Source of the DNA: Nymphaea colorata
Lineage: Eukaryota; Streptophyta; Magnoliopsida; Nymphaeales; Nymphaeaceae
Assembly (NCBI RefSeq): GCF_008831285.2
Contig: NC_045140.1
Location: forward strand, 27,732,131 to 27,796,130
Length of the DNA: 64,000 nt
Direction: 5' to 3'
The stretch's first letter is position 1; the number at the start of each line of letters is the position of its first letter. This document shows positions 48,185 through 61,406 of the stretch, one piece after another. The position numbers and the translations under genes were made by a program. The notes under the pieces were generated by a model. It saw only the letters and a program-made list of their open reading frames with translations, was not told where the DNA came from and did no database searches.

Positions 48185-51100
48185 GTGACGAGAAACACGC
48201 TCATGGGTAGCTGTGTGATCCTTGTATAGTAGTGCATTCTTTCATGTAGTTAATCTCTTGCGAGAAAGAGAACAATCTGGGCATGTGCGCCATGATAACT
48301 CCAGCGGTTGATCTTGTTACTTATCCTAAGCAACCTGAAACATGAATCGGAAGGATTAAGAGAACCCGTGAAGTACAAGAAAGAGGAGGCAACCAGTGTT
48401 CGAATGTGCACCTTAAATCTTTTTGTTTATCGAGACGAAGTGAAACGCCGATACGCCCTGAACTAAGAAAATTCAAATCCCACTAGTAACTAGATTCAAA
48501 GGGCACACACGAGGCATCTGATACATTTTGTGAGAGTTGAACATGTTATTGAAGGAAAGTGTAAGGGAGCCTACTCCCTGCAGTCTTGCACCTCACGCCG
48601 CGGAGGCGGAGCCAAATATAGGGGCACATGTCCACCCTAACTTTCCAAAATTTTATATACAAGTGCATATATTTACATATGAGTGTGCCGATTCAACTAC
48701 TACTTTGTGTTTGTGCTCATCCTCACTTAAATTTTTAGCTGCGTAACTGGTATTATAGACTCAAATTGGTTGCTTTGGGTGGTCGCCCTTTTGGCACTCT
48801 TTTTGGAATGAACATGTACCCACCATTTTTATGATAATCAACAGAGCTAGCGTGTTCCCATCCTGCATAATGCGCCACCTCAAGACAACTCGAAGAGAAG
48901 AACGTGGTATGGATATTGTTCTTTGTGCTTAGAGCAATGACGCAACAAGTGAGGCAAAACCGAAGCACGTCAACTGCTGGTTGAAAATTAGCAGTTGAGA
49001 TGTTCTCCTCAAACAAATAACCTGCTCTGGTAAATGAGCAGGTCATTTCAGATCCATATCCAATTTTCATATACTCGTGCAAGATCAGACTCAGGTCTCA
49101 CTGCACTGCACCCACCTTTGGTATTGTAAATCCTTCATGGGAGACGAGGGTTTTGATCCTTCTGCTCCAGAGGGATAGTTTTGTTAAGTTATGGTTTGGG
49201 TCAAGTCAGACCCGTCAGACCCGACCCATAGCACATGGGCTGTGGCAAACTTGTAATATTTATTGTTCTTTTGTGTATTTTATTTGTAACAGTCAAGTGT
49301 AATTAGTTTAAGTGACTTATCAAAATCTTACAAGTTTCCAGAATGCACCTTGGAAATATTAATGAAGTATCTAAAGCCTAGATCCACAATTTTACTTCTG
49401 CTTTCCCTCTTTATTTTACCTGAATCCCAGTTCTAGTGGGGATTACTTCACCTTCATTCTTTTTAGTTCCCTACTCAGCAAAAACTGACAGGAAGGAGGG
49501 GGGCTAGTTAATAAACAGAGATTTTATTGCCATTGGCATCCAACATCTTCTACCACATTGACAATACCACCCCATAACTATAATAAAAAGGAGGATGTTA
49601 TTATTAAGGCCCCAACAACGAACCCAAACATTAAATGTACTTTCTCCCTCAGCCACCAACTCCAGAATCTCACAAATGCAAGGTTCCTTACAAAACCCAG
49701 ACAAAATCATTCGACATTTTCAAAGAAGTAGACTAATGGCGTCAACAATTAAACATGATAGAAGCATGCAATGACTGAATGTGAATAACAGCTGTCTGTG
49801 CAATAACTCAATTGATGCAAAACATTACCACCAACATGAACGGGACAAAAATTTTATCTTGCCAAACACAAACATGTATTTTCTTGCTGCACCAGAAGAA
49901 ACAGCTGTTGGAAAAGGGAGAGATCAAAACATGAGATGCATCCTTTTAACTATTTCAAGGAAAAGCATAGAAAGATGACCTATTTGGATCAACAGCATGT
50001 CTTGTTTTTTTTCAATTAGTTTGGACAGAGGTCCAATTATTCCCATCAATGAGGTTACATAAGAGGGGTACAAATTGGTCAGGTCCAGGAGAGCTTAATG
50101 TAGTGGAGGTCAGGTTGAAAATACAGCCGAAAACAACAAAGATCATACACCAAATATGACCTATTTGGATCCCTATTACATAAGGACAACTCATTCCACA
50201 ATCTATGCCACCAAAGCAACATAATATTTTTTCAAAATATTCCCGCACCCGAGTTGACACAACTCAGGTGTGGCCTGGGTGCTGGTGTAGGTCCGGTTTG
50301 GATGTTGCTTGGGTGCAGCAACAAAAAACTTATGTTTTTTTCATTGAACAAATGATAGAATTATAGATTTTAAATTGTTAATTTTGTTGTTTGTGGACAA
50401 TTATATATATATATATATGCATCTTTTGTTTTTTCCTTTTGGTTAAATGTCATACCTATACCAGGCACCAGTGACATATGCCACACACATCTATGTGAAT
50501 TTTGTGATTAACTTCAAAAAGCATGAGTACAAGAATGCATGAAGAAGCCCCTATATGCACAGACACAATAGGCAACATTCAAATATGAGAGCGAGAGAGA
50601 ACCAACAAACTGTTCTTGTCTTTCAAATAGAGAGAACATGAAGACTCTAGAAACTAATAAAATTCAAATATTTGAAGTGTACAATTACCTTCTTTGATAC
50701 CGTCAAGTTTCTAATAAAATATTTGAACATTTTCAAAGTAGAAATTTAAGTGCATCTGCCGTTGGTATGGATGCAATCAAGGTTACGCTTGAAAAGCCAA
50801 TGACACTAGAAAAAACAACAAAAATGTCATGCACCATGTAACATGCAATTACACCCCACGTAACATGAGACAGTTCAAAATTTCAACTACGAGGCATGAA
50901 AAGCAATATGATGAAAATGCCAACTTTATCAGATCCAATAGAGTAAAATGATGCAACGAAAGGAGCATTCTGAAAAGTAGACTAAGGATCTTAGCAACCA
51001 AGGAAAGGAAAAACAGATTGAAATCAAGGTATCAACTGCACTAAACAAACTTAGGTGGGAGTAGGATCCTTCCATATGCTCCACATTTAAGCATATGCTC

Positions 51101-51428
51101 CACATTTAAGCACAAGTTCACTTCAACACATCACAACTAACTGAATATCCAAAATAGGATAATCCAGATCCTATTGTGCAAAGTGGCCTGAGTAGCAAGG
51201 CAAAACATCATAAGGCTCAAACAAAGTAATAACTAGTTTCTTTTATTCTATATTTAAATTTTCATGTGGAACGTCTTATCATCCAGCAGAAATAATTTAA
51301 TAGATTTCATTAACTATTTTCATGATAATCCTGCAAAATATTTATGAAATGCTTTGACATATATAGTTGGAGCTAACAAAGGGTCTGAACTCTGGCTCCA
51401 CTAATACAGATCCAGATAGCCAATATTG
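48185..51428. other. Intergenic region between convergent genes
   Basis: It separates the 3' ends of the transporter (plus) and the reductase (minus). No gene is seen. Near 48597-48745 the phrase GGAGGCGGAGCCAAATATAG resembles the terminal words of the MITE-like elements but is poorly preserved. A short inverted repeat GCACCCGAGTTG/CAACTCAGGTG lies near 50247-50271, an (AT)n tract at 50401-50420, and a 19-bp perfect tandem repeat at 51073-51110. Confidence 0.5.
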
Positions 51429-54298
51429 TTACAGTTTGCTAGTGGGCAATCCTGTTGGTGATGTTCTGGATCTCAATTCAACAGCACGAGACAGTTCCTT
51501 CACAGTCTCCTTTGCAATGTGGCGTGGACGACTGAGCCAAATTCCTCCATCAACGATCAGTGTTGTCCCATTAACATATTTGCCTACACAGAAGACATGT
51601 GACGTCAACATTTGACATGGATAGCAGAGTACAACCAATTGGTTAATATTCGACAGCCATGTCTCACATCTATAGTTCATCGACAAACAATGCATCCAAA
51701 TATGATATCCAGAGAAACTTAACATCACAATGCTTTTGAATATAATATCTACAGAAACATAATAGAACAATAATTTTATGAAAGAAAGATCACAGAAATC
51801 TTCCTAGAACTATAGAAAGCAAAATGTTAATGGGCTGTACTTTTTTTCAGTTATGCAAGCCATCAAGGAATAAGTAAATTGTAGTGCTTGGAAAACTTTC
51901 TGCAAGAAGTCCAATGGAAAAAAAGGACATAAGTAATGGCCACATGGAGATTGTCTCAGCTAATGTCAATCTGACCGTATCTCCATTGTGCTACACATGC
52001 ACCTTGAAATGTCGAAGGGGAATGACAATCAGACCATAATAGGCACAAAGCGTTGAAGGATCAACATAAGGATTATGCTCTGGAATGCATATGTGATGTT
52101 AGGCCACTTGAATGGGATAGCAGATAAATAGCAAACTTGTGAGTAATTCACTTCTGCTCCTATTATCCCTAAAGCCAGGATAGGCCACTTAGACAGATAT
52201 GTTTTCAGAATTTTGCATCAGAACTCTATTCCAACTACTTGTATAGATATTTATGCAGAGATATAAAGCATAAATGCAAATAGTTAACCAAATCAAGATT
52301 TTATAAAAGTTTTTCATTCATATATGAACCCAATTGGTGAAAAAACTACCAGCATCTGATGCAAGATAGAGAGCAGCCATAGCAATATCCCATTTCTCGC
52401 CAAGCTTATACAGAGGGATGGACTCTTTAAACTGGCCCTTCATCTCCTCAGGTGCAAGCTTACTCATGCCTGGAGTGCCTCCAATTGGACCAGGTGCAAT
52501 TCCATTAACTCTAATGTCATAATCCGTTCCCCATTCAAGAGCCAAGGACCTGGTAATACTATCAACAGCTGCCTGCAACAGAACTCAAGAGTTACAAGAG
52601 TAAAATACAGGTACTTTCTCAAACAATAGCTCCCTGTTAAACAATAGCTTCCTGTTATACACCTTTGCGGCAGCAACATGAATTTGATACCACGATGCAG
52701 TATAATGAAGAGTTGCACTAATATTCAAAATTGTGCCACCTCTTGCAGGACCCTTCCCTTGTTCACCCTTCTTTAAGTACTTTAGTGCTTCATGGCACAT
52801 AGTGAATGTGCCAACAGAGTCTATGTCGATCACTGCAAAAGAGATGTGCCAATAAAATAACGCAGATGGTGGCGATTGATGAATGAAACACATATTGCTA
52901 AACATTGTACACAAGGCACAGTGGAAATCATGCCTACACATAGAAGTAAAGAAAGCAGCATTCTCAGTAATTCTTCAGCATCACTATTGGAACCAGATAT
53001 TCAAGCTGTCTGAGCAAAGGTATGCTCTAACCTGTACGAAACCCATTAGGAGACAAATCCTCTGCTGCTACTAGAAAATTCCCAGCCGCAGCATTAACAA
53101 GAATATCCAGCCTCCCGTAATGCTTGATAGTTGATTCTAAGACCCTCGCTGCATCTTCCCTCTTGCGTACATCACCCACAAGTCCAATGGCCTACAGTGA
53201 CAACAAAAATAAGCGGCCAAGTCTGCATAGTTTCATATCGTAATACTTGAATTATCTACTGAAAAAAATGTAATCCAGTAGCTTGAAGATACTCCTATGT
53301 TTTGAGATTCCTACAGAAGAAAGCATTTCCAATATCGTGACGCTAGCATCTATCTGTCGAGAGATGAATCATTACATCCACTCAGAGATGAATTGTGAAT
53401 TTAAAAAACAAAAAGCATCTGAAAAGGAAATAGGATGCGAATGCTGCAGCGAAACGAGATCAATCTAGTGAGAATTAATGATTGCAGCCATGTCTATGTG
53501 AGATGAACTCCTTTCTAATGAACTAGTTCACTTGTTTGACGCCCACAAAGTTCTAGATACTCAAAGCAAGTGCCCTTCAAATTGAGCCACAAAATTAAGC
53601 ACCGAAGTGATGAGTACAAACAGTTTCCTTCTTCCGGTGAGGAAACAGCTATAGCAGACCAAAAAAGGGAGTTCAAGCCAGCCATGAAATGTGCACATAC
53701 CCATAGGCGTGGCGATATTTATCTCACCTGACGGACTAAGTGGAAATTGAAGGTCTAAAAAGTTGCAGCCCCTCCCACCTCAACAAAGAAAAAAAGGTGG
53801 CAGAGCCCCCCCGGATTCTCCTTCACCGACATATTACGTGGCAAGTTATATCCAGGTATTCGAAATTCCAGATAAATGGGAAACAAAGAGTAATCGCGGT
53901 TATTTGACATCCAACGATGTGGGAAGATGCTCTAGGTCCTTCATCACTAATAGTCGTTCACAAGACGTAAATGAATATAAAGAGGAAAGCACATATCACA
54001 TAACACATATAAAGAGGAAAGCACATATCACATAACACAGCCCAGCTCAGCAGAAAGCTGAATCAGATTCCAACTTCCACACAGCAGAACTAGAAGGACT
54101 TGGTTTCAGTACCGGTATCCCTTGGGAGCGCAAGGAGTCGACTGCTGCGTCGAGGATATTCTGGCGACGGCCCATGATGGCGATGGAGGCGCCGTGCCTT
54201 CCAAATTGGGTGCTGATCTCAAAGCCGATGCCGGAACCGCCTCCTGTCAGTAGTGCCACCTTTCCCTTAAGTATCGTCTCCTTAAACGGCGACTCCAT
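51429..54298 (-). CDS. Peroxisomal 2,4-dienoyl-CoA reductase (SDR family)
   Basis: Five exons on the minus strand, 54298-54113, 53191-53032, 52832-52663, 52572-52350 and 51583-51429, encode 297 residues, about the length of the Arabidopsis peroxisomal enzyme (SDRB, At3g12800 as I recall). The Rossmann signature TGGGSGIG is at residues 18-25, NAAAG at 95-99, active-site lysine K172 and PGPI at 199-202. The position four before K172 is valine rather than the classical SDR tyrosine, as expected for dienoyl-CoA reductases. The protein ends SKL, a canonical PTS1 peroxisomal signal. It uses NADPH to reduce 2,4-dienoyl-CoAs during beta-oxidation of unsaturated fatty acids. MESPFK is chosen as the start by family; an in-frame ATG lies eight codons upstream at 54322. 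Confidence 0.92.
53976..54039 (+). repeat. Perfect 32-bp tandem duplication in reductase intron 1
   Basis: A block containing TATAAAGAGGAAAGCACATA at 53976 is repeated at 54008. It lies in intron 1 of the reductase, about 75 bp from the exon 1 donor. Confidence 0.9.
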
Positions 54299-57200
54299 TG
54301 CTACCGCCACCACCACCAACAACTAACGCCAGAAAAACTCCAAAAATCTCCTCCCTCCCCTTTCGATCGAGGGGCAAGAGTTACAGTAGAGAGAAAGAAG
54401 GAAGAAAGGAAATGAGGAAAAATGGGACGCCGAACGTAGGGGACAACCACATGAAGGATTTTTCACAAGAATCAGAAGACCCCCACACTTGTCACCCGAT
54501 TTCAATTCTCAACATCAAATTTCCTCAAATTGACAATTAGGAGAAAGAGAAACTGAAGAAAGAAAATGAGATGTGAACGGTTCCCTTGCCGAAAACGCGA
54601 TCTAATTTCTCATACACTATTGATATAAGATCGCACCCATTTTTTTTCCCACTTATTCACAAGAAATAGCCACTATAATTGACTCCAATTATGTCAAACA
54701 ATATACTACGTGACTGACTGAAATAGGGGAAGTCTGCCGTGCCGCCTGGGATGAGAAGAACTTCAAATCGATGTATTGTTAAGTGAAGAAGATAATTTTA
54801 CAATCTTAACTGAGGCTTTCAAGATTAGGAGTATACGGGTATGCTTTTTTAAATCCAAAAAATAGAGATCTATTTCAGAATTGGATTGCCTGAACTGCAA
54901 ACTTTCAAGTTTGTGAAAGGTTTTATCTTTGTTTTATTAAGAATTCGCATGCCTCTTCCTCGGTAAGTTCCTCACGTAAATCAACAAGTAGGTATTGCTA
55001 CTCTCTTATTACTTTACATTTGGCTATTAATATATTTAAATGTTCTAGTCACATCTTGTTTGACTATCACATGAACAAAAATGCTTGCAATAAAAGGTTC
55101 AAGAAATTAAAACACCAACCAGATATGATTTGAGATTTTTGGGATCTAAGATCTTATAATTTCAAATCCGTGATTTTCAAAATATATTATAGTTTCAAAT
55201 CTTCTTCGAAAGGTGCATCAACTATGACGAGAATAATTTGCCACTCATGCACTTGGATTTGAAGTCAAGCTCCTTCCTACTCAATTGAGGATAACAGAAC
55301 GATTAAATTTATAGTTTCAAATCTGTAGTTTGACAAGACCGGGTTTAAGATAAGACCCAACGACAAATCAGATTCCGAATATGTGGTCATAAAAAAACGC
55401 CCCTTAAACTTTGGAACTTCCAACTGAAATTGTTCTTCTGCCCTCGGCCTTTTGTGCCATAGCTATGAAAGGTACTCGAATTTTCTGCAAAGGCAATGAG
55501 GGCCTCATGTTTTTACTAAACTACTAAACGAAGAAGTTAATTCACAAGATCCTTACAAAATTTAAATCTTGAATTTGATGGCCTTCACATGCCAAGTGTT
55601 TGTGCCATTGTAATTAATGGATGGCCTTTACTCCTTTTTTCATAAACCACAGGCAATTTAAACTTATAAGATTACCAAAATTTTGGATCAGTCTGCCCTG
55701 TTTGACATGGAATTAATTCAACATGAAGAACCCCCATTCTTGATCAAATCTAAGCCTTACTTTTCGCTTCTTGCATTAGAAAATCATGTTCCAGAATCAA
55801 AGGTTCCAAAACTCGTTTAAACAAGTTATTTTGTAAAAAAAACCTACAAAAGAAAAGATCTGTTCATTAGTTTCTTGCCGTCACTACTCTCTCTTTCTCT
55901 CTCTAAACCATAAACGGAAGAGATATCTGGTGCCCCTTTCGAATAAATTACCAGTTTGACAAATTTAGAATGCACTTTCGCATCAAGTTCGTGTTTATTT
56001 GTTCTTTGAATAAGAAAACGTATCCAACTTTTATTTGTTTGTCTTAGCTTATGACGTAGCGAAGTTGGAACCTTTTTGTCCAACTTTTCTCCTACCAGCC
56101 TCCTTCAAGACAAAGAAACCCTTTTCTTTCTTTCTTTCTTTTTCTCCTTGAAGCTTTTTCTTTCACCTCACACCCACATTCCAACTGCTGCAACAAACTC
56201 AAATTTACCTGTTCTTCAGCAAATTCCAACTGGAAAAGAAACAAAAAAGAAGTTCCTGTTTTGGGCACCGAGTAATGCTCACAAATCATAAAATTGAAGG
56301 GAAAAAAAAAGAAAAGAGAATAAAAATATGTGGGGAGACAATTGAGCAAATTTGACAATAAGATCAAGAGAAAAAAAAAAGCGGATTTGGATCTAGCTCA
56401 GAATCATTTTGTCCTTTCATACTAACGCCTTTGTCCACTTTCCACTAGCAAGTTAGTTAACACAGGGTGGTCAGCGAACATAACGACCAACTCCCACCTA
56501 TAGAATGGGCCCATGCTACTCTTTTCCTTGAATAATTTTCATTCTCTATCTTTTCCTTTGCTTCCCAGCGTATACCATCAAACATGCTGGTGGAATGTTT
56601 TTGAAACATTTCCTTCTTACTTTCACTTATATGTTGCACCCTTCGCTCGCCGGAAAATTATGAGAAAGGGCATCGTGGTCCCGTGGATGTGCAATTTGTT
56701 GAAGATATGTAGCTTTAAGTTGTGATTAAGCAGACAACTCTGATTAGTAACTTATGCCAAAAGAGACACTTCAAGTATCAAAATTTAACTACCTTTACGG
56801 GGCTTTTGGATTCCTAAGGGGGTTGGCGCAACGGACGGGGTGGGAGTTGATAGGCGGCCAATCTTCATTTTGAAATCTCAAGGCATCAACTTTCTATGCT
56901 GCAAAAAAAAATATTGATGTGCAAGTTGAACTATAATACAAGCGTCACCCTCGAGCTCCAAAGGTAAGTCTATATCATGAAAGATAGAAAGAATGGAGGG
57001 GACGACGGGGCTTGTGAGAGCAGTGCAACAACCTGATTCCCAGGGATGCTTTCACTACCTTTCCTTGCTGTCTGCCGCCCCCTTTAGGATTGGCCGCCGT
57101 TTGCTGCCTGCCGCCAATTAGCCTCCCTATATCCCTCTCTTGCTTTTGTTCCTCCTTTTTTTTTTCTGTCGAATTTTGTAAAATTGGTGACCCAATTTTT

Positions 57201-57714
57201 TAGTTTAATATAATTAATTATACAGCTTCCCATTTGATCGGCAAAATTTGACTGCCTCTATTTTAAAAGTAGAGTCGGAACCCAGTGAATGGAGCTTTTG
57301 TTGGCTCTTAATCACCTCACCTTTAATTGTTGTGAAAAATTATGCTTGCTCGACATGAACCCATTACAGAATGCATGTTCTTTTGCAATGCTTAAAACAT
57401 GAGGGGAAAAAAATTGTGCTTTCCACTTGCCAAAAACAAATGAAAGAAGATTCTCTCATGTACACACTATTCTACATTCATTACTCTGCAAAATATACAC
57501 ATCTTATTTTACCCAGCGTTCACCGGCTGTTCATTCACAAACATGAACATACACCATCGTCATACGCAATCATATACAACTTATTGCAAATCGCTACAGC
57601 CAAACAATGGAAATTACACGCGCAAGAAGATGAATGTGAATCATGGATATATAAGCAGTTCTAACTTACCAAAGAGGGGAGAAGCACTGAGGTAGCTTAA
57701 CCGTATGTCCTGCT
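54299..57714. other. Spacer upstream of the reductase gene
   Basis: The first few hundred bases upstream of 54298 should hold the reductase promoter and leader. Beyond that I see AT-rich sequence with no recognisable gene. The open frames at 55844-56367 and 57371-57664 are low-complexity or lack family resemblance. A CTTTCTTT-type pyrimidine tract lies near 56123-56145. Confidence 0.5.
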
Positions 57715-58883
57715 TCATTGGGGATGTCCATCATCTTCTACTTCTTCCCCTTCCTCCATTGCACCATGTTCCTGCAACATATTCATGAGCATCGAAATCT
57801 GGTCCTGAAGCATCGAGTTCTCCCTCTCAACTTCCGACCTCTTACTCCGTTCCTCTCTTAGTTGAAGCTGCAAATGTTCTAGGCACCTGGCGTCCTCCTC
57901 CAACTGCTCGTTCAGACCGTTGATCTCTCTGTCCTGGTCACAGCCATCGAATTCACTTATGATCTTAATTTCACGGTAGGTATCGTTTAAATCAGCTCAT
58001 TAGTACAGTGAAAAATCAGATCACGGCTTATGCAATGGTCTGGAATTTATAGATCTAATGAACGAAACCATCACCGGCACTACAGCAGGAATCAGAAATA
58101 CTTACAGCTTGCGGAAAGAAGCAAATGAAGTCCAAAGATGGGTGAAGTTCAGGAGTACCTTCCTATTCATCTCCTGGACGGCAATCCTCCGCATGCTCTC
58201 TACGACGTCGACGTTGACGAGCTTGCGCTTCTTGCCAATCAACCATCCCCGTGGGTACACGGCGGAGTCGAAATCCGGCGGTGGCAGTAGCGATTCAGCC
58301 GGCAGAGGTCGCCGACCGTTGGCGTTCAGTGGCTCCAGTGGCTCGAAGAGCGCTTTCCTCTTCTCCGACAGGAAAGCACCACTCTGCTCCAATTCCGGTT
58401 TATCCTTCTCCAACGGGGAAGCCTGCAATTCCTCGATTTTAGCAGCGTCCATCTCCATCTTCTCTCTCTCACTGTCGTCTTCCTTCTCCTTCATCCCTAA
58501 TCAACAGGTTAATTGAAAACACTGTTTCGAGCAATTCCCGAGAAAAAAACAGAGGAACTAAGATGCGTGTGCTCAGTTCCACAAGTAATTGAAAAGATTG
58601 GTTCGAGCAAAAGAGAAACTGAGAAGATGGGGACGAGCAATTCCACAAGAAACATGGAAATGAAGAAGATGGCAGCAAACTATTCCACAAGAAACAGAAA
58701 GCTAGAGATTATCCACACGATTTCTGCAAAGCAAAGAGCAAAGCTTTCGGGAAGGGATTATGTGGAATTACCCCTTCTTTTCCGCGAGTTCCAGAAAATC
58801 CGAGTAGGAGAGAGCGGGGAGAAGCCATCAAGAGGCGATTGGCTCCCAGGCCTCGGGTCTGATCCTGCGGGATCCCTACCCAT
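57715..58883 (-). CDS. HEADING DATE REPRESSOR 1-like coiled-coil protein
   Basis: Three exons on the minus strand, 58883-58772, 58496-58159 and 57933-57715, encode 222 residues. The first exon, too short to stand out as a frame, gives [20 protein letters not shown] and [13 protein letters not shown]. Later motifs are [40 protein letters not shown] with the basic GKKRKL (possible nuclear signal), [19 protein letters not shown], and a C-terminal heptad-rich coiled coil of about 55 residues ([19 protein letters not shown]) ending in an acidic tail. From memory this pattern is that of rice HDR1, a plant-specific nuclear repressor of flowering. The family match is recollection, not a search; function here is inference. 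Frame phases agree across both introns (275 and 225 bp). Confidence 0.7.
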
Positions 58884-61406
58884 CTGATGAACACGATTGA
58901 AAAGATCACAGAGCAGAATCCCTGAGGAAGACCTGCTAAAGAAACTAAGAAGGTCTGGTCAGGTGGGAAGGTGGAGGAAGATGAGAGGGCCTTTTCTTGC
59001 CATCAATGTTTTCCTTTTATTTTTTGCTAAAATAATTCTTTGTTTTCTCTTTCTTGCGCCAATTTTTTCTATTTTTATTTATCTACCTTGCAGACTTACT
59101 CCAACTAGAAATATATAACATACATATTTTAAGTTTTCCATTCGAGAGGGCATCAACGAAGATTCTCTTGCAGTTGGTTGGGGAAATTATTATTATGTCA
59201 GTCGCAACGCTTTCCACATTCTTGGACGGCCTTGCTCCCTGTTTGTCTTCGTCTCAACACGTACCGGATCACCTGGGTCCCATTCATGATCCATTCACTT
59301 ATTGGACTTTGGATATGGGTCTCTCATATCCAAACCCCTTGATGCTATCATGTGAATAGTTAACCATGTTTAGAGTAACAAAAGATAGATTTCTTAAAAT
59401 GCAGATGCCATTAAGTAGGCGTGAACTTATAAGTTGCCAACATTTTTTAAACTGTAACGTGGTTTGAGCAAAAAGGGTTTAGCATGGAGGTTTTGTTACA
59501 GCAAGTAATTGTAGCTTAGTAATCAATATGGTAATTCACGAGAAACCTGTTCTTGATTGTTGACCTGTTTTTCCTATTAAGCACCGTTATAATCGCCACG
59601 TTGTGTGCCCTATCAATGTATAACGTCACCAAGACCACATGCTGGTCGGTGTACCATCATTAGTAGCTTTCCATAAAGCTTGTTTTATGTAATGCATCTC
59701 AATCTTTTCTTTCACCAATGTCCTTTGATCTAAAAATTGTACAAACTTTAGTTCGATTTCATAAGTGAATCTTCGCACCCACTTTTCTTTCAACTTGGGA
59801 GGAAGAACCTCCGGCAGGGTCGTGTCGGCACTTTTCTTTCAACTTGATGATTTTAATCTGAGCAGGTGGATGGAGCTTCATGTTGGCTTCCCACCCACCA
59901 TTCCTGTTCTTTAGATGGACGATTTCACATAATTGCCTCCCATCATTGTACAAGAGATGGTTCATGTCGCTTTACGAACAAAAAAAAAAAAGGAAAAAGA
60001 AAGGCTGTTTCATGTCCAAAAGGAATTCAGAAACAGATATTATCAACATTCTTCATTTAGAAGATGTTTGTTTCCCTCATTTACCAAGGAGATGGCCCAT
60101 GAAATGAAAACGATTGACGCTCCCAACTGCCCAGGTGAAATAGGTATTGTATTGACGCGCTCCAGTTAAAACCTACATTCTCATATGAAACTGTGGTTTG
60201 CATATGACAGGTGCAGCTCCACGCTCTTGATTGCGCAATAAAATTGCCGAAAACCAATTGGTTGCAGTGATGTATTATTTTACGAAAGGGATCGTGGAAG
60301 ATGAAAGAGAAAGTACATGACTTTGAGCCCACGCGGAGCTACACAAGATATAACTGCTGATGATGAGATTGAAGTTCCGTCTTCATACGCTCAGCTGAGT
60401 ACAGATCAGGTCATCTGGCTTTGCAGTCTTCTAATGCCACTAGAACCATTCGTTTTACCGTCGAAGGCAGAGGCCTGACCATAGGCGCAAGTTGTGCAGA
60501 CTGCCAGGACCTGACCAAACTTGTCTCACACAACTTGCGTGTATGAATCGTTTTACGAAATGGTATAGAGAACGTGCATTTCATGAATAGGCATGCATCA
60601 GCATTTTAAAACTACCTTTTACTACGGAAAATAAATGGTTTTATTAAACAAAGGACGAAAGGTTAATCTCTACCTGCATATTAAACAGAGTATAAAACTG
60701 AAATTTGACCTGCCAACTCTTTCCATGAAGAACCAGTACACGTTAATTACTACAGCGATAGAACACTTAACATCAAGTTGAATAAAATGTCAACGATATC
60801 TTTTTGACACACATTTCACTCGGACCTACAATAAGAAAACATACAAAATGATGAGCCCTTGTTTGACAATTCATAGCAAAGCTCTACAGCGCATACTGGG
60901 AAATTCAAAGGCATGATGCTTGAATTTTATATTATGTTCTAAAGACAGGATCCTGAAAGGAAGTTTCCCAAAAAATAAAAGAAAAAAAGTCTTACACGAG
61001 CACCTTAGTATGCTTTGAGAACGACAGTCTGTATCTGTCTGGTCTACAACAGAGACTCCAGTTGCTTGATAATTGAAAACAAACAACAAAGAACAAACTA
61101 AAACAGCCGTATATCATGCATGCCACATGCATAAACACATACAGGAAGAGGGTACAGTACATAGCTGCAAAATGATCAATTTACATCGATATGCAGAAAC
61201 AAGCATGAATATTGTAGAACATTTCCTATATCAGGATTCGTCATGTGCAATTATCTGAATCCCAAGATCTAAGAGCTTCTCATCACGGATTTCAACATCT
61301 AAATCCAGTTGGAACAGAAACAATAGGACAGAGGACAAGATACTACAGAATTGCTGTTCAAATATTACAATTTATACAATGAGCTCTCAACTGAATTGAA
61401 ACTACA
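58884..61406. other. Spacer between the HDR1-like gene and the next gene
   Basis: No gene is recognised. The ORFs at 58897-59359 and 59759-60332 are short, overlap one another and match nothing I know. The part nearest 61406 probably carries the 3' untranslated region of the minus-strand gene ending at 61407. Confidence 0.5.
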
